Shown here: piece after piece, positions 27,294-34,976 of the stretch
Layout: every line of letters begins with the position of its first letter
Position numbering within the stretch: position 1 is the stretch's first letter
DNA from: Kiritimatiellia bacterium
GTDB taxonomy: Bacteria > Verrucomicrobiota > Kiritimatiellia > CAIQIC01 > Lenti-01
Direction: 5' to 3'
Length of the DNA stretch: 41,878 bases
NCBI GenBank assembly: GCA_017527155.1
Contig: JAFXQI010000009.1
Location: 1-41,878 of the forward strand
Notes under the pieces: model-generated
The model's input: the letters and a program-made list of their open reading frames with translations, nothing else
What the model was told of the DNA's origin: nothing
Databases searched by the model: none
Position numbers and translations under genes: made by a program

Positions 27294-28556
27294 TCACTCC
27301 GCCAGCTTTCCCGCACGGTCCAGCAGCTGCTCCGTCGAGGGCCCCGCCGACACGTTCATCTCGCCCGACGGCAACCCCAGCGACGGCAGCGACGCGTTCT
27401 GCAACGAAACCGACTGCGGCATCCCCTCGATGCGCGTGTGGCTGGTGGTCAGGTACTGGCCGTAGCCCCGGGCGACAATCTCGCGCACGAGGTCGTCGGT
27501 CGCCCCGCTCTTCTCCATGCGGTCCATCGTCGCGGCGAAGAGGGCGTCCTTCTTGCGCAGGGCATTGCCTTCCGCGGTGAGCGCCAGATGGATTTCAAAG
27601 GTGGTTTCGTCCTGGACCTTGACCACATCCTTGAACCCCACCAGTCCCGGATACGCCACTTCGAGGTTGTGCAGCCCCTTCGTGACGGCAAATGCCCGCG
27701 CCTCCGGCCCCGCCGTGCCGTAGCTCACGCCGTCGATCCGCACGTTCGCCCCGGGCACGTTCGCCGAGAAGGCCACCCGGACCGCATCCGCCGCAGGGGG
27801 CGGCACCGCGCCCGCCTTCGCGTACTCCTCCTGCAACGCTTTCGCGGCCGAGAACGCGGCCTCCTTCGCCACCTCGCTCCACGTATTCGCCGCCTTGCGC
27901 CCGAACGCCAGCGCGCTGGACTCCTTCTTGCTGCGGGCGGCGGCGGTCACCGACGCCACGCCCTCGCCGCCCGGTACCGCCTTTGCCGACAGCGTGAACT
28001 CCAGCACCGCCTGCACCCCCGGGTCCGTCCCTCCGATTTCCCGCACGCGGGCCGACGTCACCGACGCCGTCAGCAGCACCGGCGCATCCAGGTTCTCCGC
28101 CAGCCGCACCGCCGAACTCTCCGGCATCGTCTCCCCCCACGGCCCCGTGTTCTGTTCCGCGCCGATGGCGTCGTGCGGATTGACGACCGCGAAACTTCCC
28201 GCCCCCAGCGCCGTCTGCAGCCAATCGCCGAGCGTCGCGAGCGCGAACGGCGTCGCCGCCGCCCCCGTGTGGTTCTGGACAACCAAGACCGCCTTCGTCC
28301 GCGCCCCCTGCGGCACCGTTGCGGGAGCCGTTCGCACCTCCACCCCCGCCACCGAGGTCGCAACCGGCGCCGTCCCCACCGGCACCGGTACCGCCGTCGC
28401 CCCTGCCGCCGTCGCGGCCGGCAACGCCACCGGCTGGACCGCAATGGGCCTCGCCGGGATTGGCTCGGTTCCCGTGCGGCATCCCGCCGCGCAAAAAACC
28501 ATCCCCGCCAGCGCCAGCGCGCCCGCGATGCCCGATATCGCATGTCTTCTTTTCAT
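27294..28556 (-). CDS. CsgG-like lipoprotein with PEGA domain
   Basis: The 420-residue protein has a lipoprotein signal (MKRRHAISGIAGALALAGMV, then FCAAGC with C26) and an Ala/Pro/Val-rich linker to about residue 80. A region of about 85-240 resembles the CsgG/LpoB superfamily fold (TKAVLVVQNHTGA, a helix with LGDWLQTALGAGSF, ESSAVRLAENLDAPVLLTAS, VLEFTLSAKAV). A PEGA-type beta-sandwich follows (VAFSANVPGANVRIDGVSYG, then GLHNLEVAYPGLVGF). The C-terminal 85 residues contain the helix LRKKDALFAATMDRMEKS. CsgG proteins form outer-membrane export pores, but this protein could equally be a soluble-faced scaffold. ATG 28556 is preceded by GAAGGAGC. It is the first gene of the lipoprotein cluster. 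Confidence 0.68.
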   Translation of the reverse strand: MKRRHAISGIAGALALAGMVFCAAGCRTGTEPIPARPIAVQPVALPAATAAGATAVPVPVGTAPVATSVAGVEVRTAPATVPQGARTKAVLVVQNHTGAAATPFALATLGDWLQTALGAGSFAVVNPHDAIGAEQNTGPWGETMPESSAVRLAENLDAPVLLTASVTSARVREIGGTDPGVQAVLEFTLSAKAVPGGEGVASVTAAARSKKESSALAFGRKAANTWSEVAKEAAFSAAKALQEEYAKAGAVPPPAADAVRVAFSANVPGANVRIDGVSYGTAGPEARAFAVTKGLHNLEVAYPGLVGFKDVVKVQDETTFEIHLALTAEGNALRKKDALFAATMDRMEKSGATDDLVREIVARGYGQYLTTSHTRIEGMPQSVSLQNASLPSLGLPSGEMNVSAGPSTEQLLDRAGKLAE

Positions 28557-29027
28557 GGTCCTTGCTCCTTCCGTCCGGCTCCCCGCACCGGAACGGGACC
28601 ATGAAAAAAAGGCCTCTTGTTCCATGTCCTCCTTCGGGGCTCGTAGGAAAGGCCTTTACTGAAAACACGGTAAGAGGCGCGCCATGTGGCGCGCTTGTCT
28701 TGCACGTGCCGTTCAGAGAATTGTCCTACGATTCCGAAGGAACGACGCTTGTGCAGAAAGCGATTGGGTTGAAATGTCCATCCGCCTTCCCGCTTCCGCG
28801 TTTCAGCGAACGTCTGTCATCCTGCCTCAATCCCCCCCCTCTTACAAGCCGAATCTTTTGGGGACCGGCCTGAAGATGGCGCATCTCCACATTGTGCAAT
28901 GGGATGCGACGAATTCGGACAAGACCGGACGCAAGGAACTCCGATTTTTCCTGTAAAACGGAATGACTGGCAACCAGGACGAGGGAGTTGCCCGGCGAAA
29001 AACGTGCCTGCTTGTTCGCGCGAAGCC
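28557..29027. other. Non-coding region upstream of the lipoprotein cluster
   Basis: Nothing convincing is encoded here. It contains the palindrome GCGCGCCATGTGGCGCGC (28677-28694) and a GGAACTCCGATTTTTCCTG stretch near 28938, partly matching the AATCGGAGT repeats at 21005-21142 in reverse. A promoter for the minus-strand cluster must lie here, but I cannot identify one with confidence. Confidence 0.45.
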
Positions 29028-29232
29028 GGGTAGGGCGGCGAGTCCCCTCGCCGCCGGAAGCTGGACCGAGCAATGGGATGCCGTTGGACACGCGGATGCC
29101 ATGCGGCCGGAAGCCGGAGGAAACAGGCATCCGCGCATCTCCAGCGCTGTCCTTCGGCATTCCTTTCCCCGGCGGGCAGGGACTGCCCGCCCTACCCTGC
29201 ACATGGGAAACCGCATGGATTTCACCGGGGTG
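29028..29232. mobile_element. MITE-like element with hairpin terminal inverted repeats
   Basis: The left end GGGTAGGGCGGCGAGTCCCC (from 29028) and the right end, whose complement reads GGGTAGGGCGGGCAGTCCCT (29171-29197), are inverted repeats of about 27 bp, and each can itself fold. The unit is 170 bp between the repeats, and homology to the partial copy at 16961-17058 continues to about 29232. It has no coding capacity. Confidence 0.6.
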
Positions 29233-29316
29233 GGGGCACGGGTGCGTCGCGGCGGCGCCCCGCCGTCGGCGGGCGGAGGGGACAGGGAAGGGGCGCGCGG
29301 AGGGGGGGGTGATGTT

Positions 29317-29377
29317 CATGGGCGGGAGAGAGGGGGAAAAACGGGGAAAACGTCAATGTTTTTCGTAATCTCAAATG
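29317..29377 (-). repeat. Box-ATGAA module, minus-strand copy
   Basis: The box GAGATTACGAAAAACATTG lies at about 29353-29372 (complement), and ATGAAC starts at 29319, 51 bp after the GATTACG start. Other copies: box from 5263 with ATG 5316; box near 15149 with ATG 15097 (minus); box from 34841 with ATG 34891. A truncated box is at 16901-16925. Confidence 0.75.
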
Positions 29378-29424
29378 TGGGTGCGAAGGGGAGCGGAAGG
29401 GGGGGGCTGGGGGGGGCGGACGGG

Positions 29425-30828
29425 TCAGGCCTGGAGGCCGGAGGTGAGTTCGAAGACGGCCATGAGCATGCTGATGGCGACGAAGCCGACGCCGGCGGCG
29501 ATGAAGAGCATCATCACGGGTTCGAGGATGGTCGTGAAGACTTTCACCGCGCGGTCGAGTTCGGCGTCGTAGCGCAGGCCGATGTGGTCGAGGGCGCCCG
29601 TGATGTCGCCGCTTTCTTCGCCGATCGCCAGCATGTCGGTCAGGAGGCGCGGGAACACGCCGTTCTGGGCCAGGGGACGGGAGATGCTGGAGCCGTCGGT
29701 GACTTTGTCGCGGGCGTCGCGGATGGCGTGGGCGATGTGGACGTTGCCGACGGTGTCTTCGACGATGCTCAGGGCCTGGAGGACCTGGACGCCGTTGGCG
29801 AGGAGGGTGCCCAATGTGTGGGCGAAGTTGGCGAAGGCGTTGGCCTTGACGATGTTGCCGATGGCGGGGAGGCGCAGGGCGACGCGGTCTTTCCAGTCGA
29901 TCCCCGCCGGGGTGCGGAGGGCACGGCGGATGAGCCAGACGAGGAGGGCGATGCCGCCGGCGATGGCCCATCCGTATTTGACGAAGGCGGCGCTGATGCC
30001 GATGAGGACGCGCGTGGGGAGGGGAAGCTGTCCGCCGAGGTCTTCGAACATCTGGGAGAAGGTCGGGATGACGAAGACCATCATGAAGATCATGGCACCG
30101 AAGCCGATGACGGCGACGATGCAGGGATAGACGAGGGCCATCCCGACTTTTTCGCGCGCGGCGAGGACGCGGTCGTAGTGGCCGACAAGGCGTTCGAGGA
30201 CGCTCGGGAGCTGTCCGGAGGCTTCGCCGGCGCGCACCATGCTGACGTACAGGGTCGGGAAGCTCTCGGGGTATTTGGCCAGGGCGCTGGAGAGGGAGGC
30301 GCCCGCGACGATGTCGTCGCGCAGGGCGGTGACGATGGCGTCCTGGGCCTTGCCGGTCTTGCGGGTGGAAAGGGAGTGCAGGGCGTTGCCGAGGGTCATG
30401 CCGGAGGTGAGCAGGTCGGTGAGTTCGCGGGTGAAGAGTTGGAGTTCCTTGAGCTTCATCTTGGGCCGGCGGGGGGCGCTGCCGAAGGTGAAGAGGGAGG
30501 TGCCGGTGGTGGAGGAGGCGGTGCTGGCGGCGGACTTGGTCTTGGCGGCGCCGGGGCGGCGTCCGCGGAGGGAGGAGGGGAGGGGTTTGGAAGGGGCCTT
30601 GGCGGGGAGCTTGGACGGGGCTTTGGCGGCGGGGGAGGAGGGGGAGGCGGATGCGGCGGGTGCCGGGGCGGCGGAGCCCGCGCCGCCGCCCGCGTCGTCG
30701 CGGATGGTGATGGGGACGAGGCCGCGGCGGGTGAGGAGGGCCATGGCGGCGCGCTTGTCGGCGGCGTCGAGGGTGCCCTCCTGGCGGGCGCCGTCGCGGG
30801 ATTTGGCGGTGTAGCGGAAGGTGGCCAC
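29425..30828 (-). CDS. Type II secretion / type IV pilus inner-membrane platform protein GspF/PilC
   Basis: This is the polytopic platform protein that couples the assembly ATPase to pseudopilin or pilin assembly. The 467-residue protein starts at GTG 30828 with the usual N-terminal FRYTAKSRDGARQEGTLDA. Next is an unusual Ala/Ser/Pro/Lys-rich linker (about 46-122), then two T2SSF domains: LFTRELTDLLTSGMTLGNAL (131-150) with SFPTLYVSMVRAGEASGQLP, and NFAHTLGTLLANGVQVLQAL with LLTDMLAIGEESGDI. Membrane segments lie near VGMALVYPCIVAVIGFGAMI and WAIAGGIALLVWLI, with another at the C-terminus. It is an orphan here: no GspE, G or D gene is nearby. It may be translated with the BrkB gene 11 bp upstream. 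Confidence 0.9.
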   Translation of the reverse strand: MATFRYTAKSRDGARQEGTLDAADKRAAMALLTRRGLVPITIRDDAGGGAGSAAPAPAASASPSSPAAKAPSKLPAKAPSKPLPSSLRGRRPGAAKTKSAASTASSTTGTSLFTFGSAPRRPKMKLKELQLFTRELTDLLTSGMTLGNALHSLSTRKTGKAQDAIVTALRDDIVAGASLSSALAKYPESFPTLYVSMVRAGEASGQLPSVLERLVGHYDRVLAAREKVGMALVYPCIVAVIGFGAMIFMMVFVIPTFSQMFEDLGGQLPLPTRVLIGISAAFVKYGWAIAGGIALLVWLIRRALRTPAGIDWKDRVALRLPAIGNIVKANAFANFAHTLGTLLANGVQVLQALSIVEDTVGNVHIAHAIRDARDKVTDGSSISRPLAQNGVFPRLLTDMLAIGEESGDITGALDHIGLRYDAELDRAVKVFTTILEPVMMLFIAAGVGFVAISMLMAVFELTSGLQA

Positions 30829-30839
30829 CGGTCAGGCTT

Positions 30840-32180
30840 TCATTTCGCCGCCGGGAGGCGCGAGTCGCACAAGTCGGCGAGGGTGCAGGCGCCGAGGCCG
30901 CGCGCGACGTCGTTTTCCATGCGGGTGAGCAGGCGGCCGCAGTCGGTCTTGGAGGCGAGGCCGTCTTCGAGGACCTTGGGGATGCCGCCGAAGGAGGTGA
31001 AGGTCTTCACGAAGTCGTGGACGGGCACTTTGTCGAGGCGGCAGTTGACGACGAAGCCGGAGTCGCTGTCCTCGTCCTTGACGAAGTAGCCGATCTGCAC
31101 CAGCACGTCCAGGACCGACCGGACGAGGCGGATGGGCACGCGGTAGCGGGTGGAGAAGGCCGCGGGGTTGAAGCGGTTGTGTTGCTCCTCGGCCTGGACC
31201 TGGCCCGCTTCGCGCACCATCATGAGGGCGACGAGGACGCGGGTGCGGAGGCTGGCGGTGTCGGCGGCGTTGCCTTCGAGGTAGTAGGAGTCGGCGTTCT
31301 GCAGGGCGTAGGCGAGCTCGACGCCGAGCAGCAGGATGACCCACGTGACGTAGAGCCAGAACATGAAGACCGGAATCGCCGCGAACGCGCCGTAGATGCG
31401 GCTGCGCGCCGCGACGCCGATGGACATCACCATGAACAGGCGCATCCACGCCAGGAACGCCGCCGTCGTCACCAGGCTGCTGAACACCGCGGATTTCCAG
31501 TGGACGGTCGTGTTCGGCACGAACGAGTACAGGCACCAGACCGCCACCCAGACGAGGCCGAAGAGGTAGATGGCCTGGAGCCACGTCGTGGCGGCGCCGC
31601 CGAAGAACTGCTGGCTGATGACCAGCCGCGCGCGCAGGGTGCCCGCCAGGATGAGGAGCGTCGGGACGAGGACCAGCACGCTCGTGTAGCTCATGATCTG
31701 CTTGGCGATGGAACGGTTCTTGCGGACGTTCCACACGCGGTTGAAGCTCTGCTCGACGTTCGCCAGCAGCAGGATCGCGGTGAGCGTGAAGAACGCCGCG
31801 CCGATGGTCCCCAGCGCGGAGACGTTGATGCCCTCGACCATCTCGATGAGCTTTTCGACGAACTGCTGGAACTGCTCCGGCATCTGCGCGAGCCACGCCG
31901 ACGACTTGATCGCCTGGAGCCGCTCCTCGCCGTAGCCGGCGCCCTTCAGGAAGGCGAACGCCACGGTCAGCACCGGCACCAGCGACGTCATCGTCACGAA
32001 CGTCAGCGACGAGGCGTGGATGAACAGGTCGTCGTCCATGTAGCCGCGGAAGAGCAGGTACACCACGCGCACCGCCTTCGCCAGCAGCCCCGGCTTGCCC
32101 TCGCCCTCCGCGATCTCCCACGGCTGGAGCGCGCGCTTCACGAAGGTCGTCGCGTTCGTCCAGCGTTCTTTCATCGTCAT
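30840..32180 (-). CDS. YihY/BrkB family membrane protein
   Basis: This 446-residue inner-membrane protein belongs to the YihY/BrkB (formerly RNase BN) family, of uncertain function, possibly a transporter. Hallmarks are FIHASSLTFVTMTSLVPVLT, GTIGAAFFTLTAILLLANVE followed by QSFNRVWNVRKNRSI, a central region with VPNTTVHWKSAVFSSLVTT, and YGAFAAIPVFMFWLYVTWVI with LLLGVELAYAL. About six membrane helices are evident. A C-terminal extension of roughly 130 residues contains a winged-helix-like segment (IRLVRSVLDVLVQIGYFVKD), found in some family members. ATG 32180 (MTMKERW) has GAAAGGACC upstream and overlaps the AI-2E gene stop by 4 bp (ATGA), so the two are coupled. Confidence 0.88.
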   Translation of the reverse strand: MTMKERWTNATTFVKRALQPWEIAEGEGKPGLLAKAVRVVYLLFRGYMDDDLFIHASSLTFVTMTSLVPVLTVAFAFLKGAGYGEERLQAIKSSAWLAQMPEQFQQFVEKLIEMVEGINVSALGTIGAAFFTLTAILLLANVEQSFNRVWNVRKNRSIAKQIMSYTSVLVLVPTLLILAGTLRARLVISQQFFGGAATTWLQAIYLFGLVWVAVWCLYSFVPNTTVHWKSAVFSSLVTTAAFLAWMRLFMVMSIGVAARSRIYGAFAAIPVFMFWLYVTWVILLLGVELAYALQNADSYYLEGNAADTASLRTRVLVALMMVREAGQVQAEEQHNRFNPAAFSTRYRVPIRLVRSVLDVLVQIGYFVKDEDSDSGFVVNCRLDKVPVHDFVKTFTSFGGIPKVLEDGLASKTDCGRLLTRMENDVARGLGACTLADLCDSRLPAAK

Positions 32181-33673
32181 GATCCGGTCCTTTCGGTTTC
32201 GGCGGGTTCCGGCAAGGCCCCCTCCGGGTCGCCGCGCGGCTTCGTCAGTTCCTGCAGCAGGTCGCGTCCCAGCGACAGCACCACCGGGCCCAGGAACAGC
32301 CCGATGAACCCGAACGCCAGCGTACCGCCCACCACCCCCATCAGCGTCACCGCGAAGGGCAGCGACCCGCCGTCCGCCGGCTCCGCCGGCGCCGCGCCCG
32401 TCCCCTCGTCGCCGCCGCGCCCGTGCCGGTCGCTCCAGCGGTGCACCGCCCCCGCCAGGAACGGCATCGCCACCGACAAGCCCCCCGCCGCCAGCAGCAG
32501 CCAGATCCCGTTCATCACGTGCCCCAGCGCGAACTTCCACACCGCCCCGCCCAGCAGCCCCACCACGCCCGCCGCCGGGAACGCCGCGAACCCCACCAGC
32601 CCCGCCACCACCGCGCCCAGCCACCACGGGACCCCCGTCAGCGCGAACACCGCCCCCACGAGCACCCCCACCGCCACGCCCAGCGCCGTACGGCGCCGCC
32701 GCCGCGCCGGCAGCCGCCGGAGCCACCCGCCGAAGCCGCCCCCGCCGCCCGATATCACCGCCGCGCGCGCCAGCGTGTCCACGCCGCTGATGACCACCCC
32801 GCCGTACACCAGCAGCCCGATCGCCGCCCCCACGCGCCCCGCCGCAAACAGCCACAGCCCCGCCGGCACCCATACCAGCGGCGGCCCCATCGGCACGAAG
32901 CCCAGCACGAACACCCCCGCCGCCAGCAGCCACTTGTTCGGCACCCCCGCCACCCAGAACCCCAGCACCGCCGCCAGCCCCTGCGCCGACGCCGCCGCGA
33001 TCGCCCCCAGCACCACCACCCGCAGCGTGCGCGCCATCTTGCCGCGGAGCCGCAGCATCACCGGCCCGCCGATGCGCTCCGCCAGCCGCGCCAGCTGGTC
33101 CGACACCGCCTCCCCGTGCACGTAGAACGCGAACATGAACACGAAACTGAACCCCACCTGGAACAGCGCATGCCCCGCCGAAACCCCGCTGCGCACCAGC
33201 CAGTGCAGCGCCACCCGCGACGCCTCCGTCCCCCACTTCACCAACTGCTCCGTGTTCGTCGAGAGGCCCAACAGCGCCTGCTTCGCGTCCTCCGCGTAGG
33301 GGGCGAACCACGGATGCGCCTTCAGCGCCTGCACCACGGCCGGGACCCCGTCCGTGCGCAGCTCCCGGGCATTCTCCAGCAGCCAGGCCGCGAGCTTCAC
33401 CGCCGACGACGCCAGCAGCCACACCGGCACCACGAGGCAGACCGTCACCACCGCCGTCATGAGCGCCGCGGCGGACACCGCGCTGTTGCCGACGACCTTC
33501 ACCCGCACCCACCGGTACACCGGCCACGACGAAAACACCAATATCCCCGCCCAGAGCATCGATGACAGGAACGGCCGGAGCACCGCAAAGCACACCGCCG
33601 CCACCGCCGCCACCAGCAGCACGATGGCGACGCGTTCGAGCACGTCACGGTTTTTCAGGAGCGAAGCATCCAT
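32177..33673 (-). CDS. AI-2E (YdiK/PerM) family transporter with internal insertion
   Basis: The 498-residue membrane protein matches the AI-2E/UPF0118 family, which includes YdiK, TqsA and Na+/H+ antiporters. N-terminal helices include RPFLSSMLWAGILVFSSWPVY; then follow the soluble middle (SFVFMFAFYVHGEAV) and the FVLGFVPMGPPLVWVPAGLW core. In YdiK-like proteins the segment ending in a TLDNVIRP..I-type helix leads directly to the last pair of helices. Here VDTLARAAVISG (298-309) and LPFAVTLMGVVGGTLAFGFI (438-457) are separated by about 128 residues with three or four extra hydrophobic stretches flanked by basic residues (ARRRRR) and an acidic loop. Substrate unknown. ATG 33673 is the most upstream good start. 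Confidence 0.85.
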   Translation of the reverse strand: MDASLLKNRDVLERVAIVLLVAAVAAVCFAVLRPFLSSMLWAGILVFSSWPVYRWVRVKVVGNSAVSAAALMTAVVTVCLVVPVWLLASSAVKLAAWLLENARELRTDGVPAVVQALKAHPWFAPYAEDAKQALLGLSTNTEQLVKWGTEASRVALHWLVRSGVSAGHALFQVGFSFVFMFAFYVHGEAVSDQLARLAERIGGPVMLRLRGKMARTLRVVVLGAIAAASAQGLAAVLGFWVAGVPNKWLLAAGVFVLGFVPMGPPLVWVPAGLWLFAAGRVGAAIGLLVYGGVVISGVDTLARAAVISGGGGGFGGWLRRLPARRRRRTALGVAVGVLVGAVFALTGVPWWLGAVVAGLVGFAAFPAAGVVGLLGGAVWKFALGHVMNGIWLLLAAGGLSVAMPFLAGAVHRWSDRHGRGGDEGTGAAPAEPADGGSLPFAVTLMGVVGGTLAFGFIGLFLGPVVLSLGRDLLQELTKPRGDPEGALPEPAETERTGS

Positions 33674-33728
33674 GTCCCCATCCTTCTACCACACCCCGCC
33701 CCCCCATTGCACGGGTTTTCCGCGCCCC

Positions 33729-34550
33729 CTACCGCCCGACACCGCTCCCGAGCACCTCCGCCCACGGGTCGCCGCCATCCCCCTCCGGCGCCGGATCGAA
33801 GGCGCCGCCGGGTTCTGCGAGTCCCAGATAGCGGCGGTGGGCGAACTCGTCCCCGGCGGGGACGCCGGTGGTGAGCGTAAACCCGCCGTCAGGGGTTTCG
33901 GCAAGTCGGATCCACTTCCCGTCCGCAAGGAAATCGACGGTTCCGCCCTCCGGGTCGATGCGGTAGATGCTGTGGGGGCCGCCGGGCCGGCGGACGTCGA
34001 CGGCGACGGCGAAGCACCCGGAATCGAGCGCGTAAACCGCAAGCCCCGCGTCCCCCCCTGGCTCCAGACCGAGACGAATGCGCTGCCCGGAGGGGAATAC
34101 TATCCTCTTGTCGTAGCGGTCGCGGAAAGGGTTTGCGGGCCGGCACTCGATGGCGAACGGCATCGGCGCGTCCCCCGGCGTCGATGCCCACGGAATGCCC
34201 CCCGGCGTGCGGGAGGCGACCTCCCAGGCCAGGAAGTCGGCGCAGATGCCCCCGACCCCCGCCAACACCACCGCCACGGCGCCCAGCAGCAGCTGCACCA
34301 CCGCCCGTCCCCACCGCCTTCCCAGCAAGGACCGCACGAACGCCGCCACCCCGGCGACGGAGAGCAGCAGCACCAGCCCCAACGCCGCCCATCCGAGCCC
34401 GTCCTCCGCCCACCGGCCGCACCAATGCCGCACGGGCGCCGCGACGATGGCCGCGCCCAGGAAAACCACCACGCCCCCCAACCACGCGACCGCGGGGAAC
34501 CAGGCCGAGTCGAGAAGGAGGCGGAAAAACCGGTTTTGCGGAGTTTTCAT
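33729..34550 (-). CDS. Membrane protein of unknown function
   Basis: The 273-residue protein starts at ATG 34550 (MKTPQNRFFRLLL); a weaker ATG 12 bp upstream is possible. It has three to four N-terminal membrane helices (AWFPAVAWLGGVVVFLGAAIV, LGWAALGLVLLLSVAGVAAFV, AVVQLLLGAVAVVLAGVGGI) and a C-terminal soluble part of about 160 residues. That part has beta-rich repeats around RIRLGLEPGGDAGLAVYALD, SIYRIDPEGGTVDFLADGKW and IRLAETPDGGFTLTTGVPAG, consistent with a small extracytoplasmic beta domain. I do not recognise a family. The SD is weak; the promoter at 34561-34589 leaves almost no leader. The longer open frame upstream runs through the FSNHWK-type palindromes and is not coding. Confidence 0.65.
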   Translation of the reverse strand: MKTPQNRFFRLLLDSAWFPAVAWLGGVVVFLGAAIVAAPVRHWCGRWAEDGLGWAALGLVLLLSVAGVAAFVRSLLGRRWGRAVVQLLLGAVAVVLAGVGGICADFLAWEVASRTPGGIPWASTPGDAPMPFAIECRPANPFRDRYDKRIVFPSGQRIRLGLEPGGDAGLAVYALDSGCFAVAVDVRRPGGPHSIYRIDPEGGTVDFLADGKWIRLAETPDGGFTLTTGVPAGDEFAHRRYLGLAEPGGAFDPAPEGDGGDPWAEVLGSGVGR

Positions 34551-34560
34551 GGCGGGAAGC

Positions 34561-34589
34561 ATTTTGCGGCAGGCGGACCGTGGCGTCAA
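34561..34589 (-). promoter_or_regulatory. Candidate promoter of the 273-residue membrane protein gene
   Basis: On the minus strand TTGACG (34584-34589), a 17-bp spacer and CAAAAT (34561-34566) end 10 bp before ATG 34550. The start point would fall at about 34553, giving a near-leaderless mRNA. Confidence 0.5.
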
Positions 34590-34614
34590 GGGGCATTTCC
34601 GGCAGGGCGGAAGA

Positions 34615-34707
34615 TTTTCCAATGATTGGAAACTTTTTTTCCAATGGTTGGAAAAACTGCCCCGATTTTTCCAATGATTGGAAAAAATGTTTCCAATGGT
34701 TGGAAAA
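34615..34707. repeat. Array of four TTCCAAT-ATTGGAA palindromes
   Basis: Units at 34615-34632, 34637-34654, 34667-34684 and 34690-34707 read TTTTCCAATGATTGGAAA or the ATGGTT variant. The two centres alternate (GATT, GGTT, GATT, GGTT). Spacers are short (4, 12 and 5 bp). Confidence 0.93.
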
Positions 34708-34835
34708 CGTTTCCGCCCGCCCCCGCCGCCGGAACGGGCCTGTCCCGAAAACGGGACGAGAGGGCGCACCCCTGCCCGGGGCCGTCATTCCTTCATCGCC
34801 CCACCGGCGGGCGGGGGCGGTCGGTCCGGAACACT

Positions 34836-34930
34836 TTTGAGATTACGGAAAACATTGACGTTTCCATCGATTTGACCCCATTCCGGCACCATGAACGACA
34901 GCCCCCTGCGGGGGGGGGGAAGGAAGTGAG
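34836..34930 (+). repeat. Box-ATGAA module, plus-strand copy
   Basis: GAGATTACGGAAAACATTG spans 34839-34857, and ATGAACGACAG starts at 34891, 50 bp after the start of GATTACG. The ATG opens a 12-codon frame ending in TGA at 34927-34929. Confidence 0.75.
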
Positions 34931-34976
34931 CTTGCCATCGATTGTGGCGCGGAACGGGCGCGTTCTTTTCCCGATA

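Noticed and set aside
28726-29319. Minus-strand frame of 197 codons
   Set aside because: It runs through the MITE-like element and repeats. Its ATG at 29319 is that of the box-ATGAA module, and the product shows no domain or sensible composition.
30840-33593. 917-codon frame spanning AI-2E and BrkB genes
   Set aside because: Only the part from 32180 downstream matches BrkB; the upstream part is an out-of-frame shadow of the AI-2E gene.
34615-34707. Palindrome array considered as a CRISPR array
   Set aside because: Spacers are 4-12 bp, repeats are palindromes with alternating centres, and no cas gene is near.
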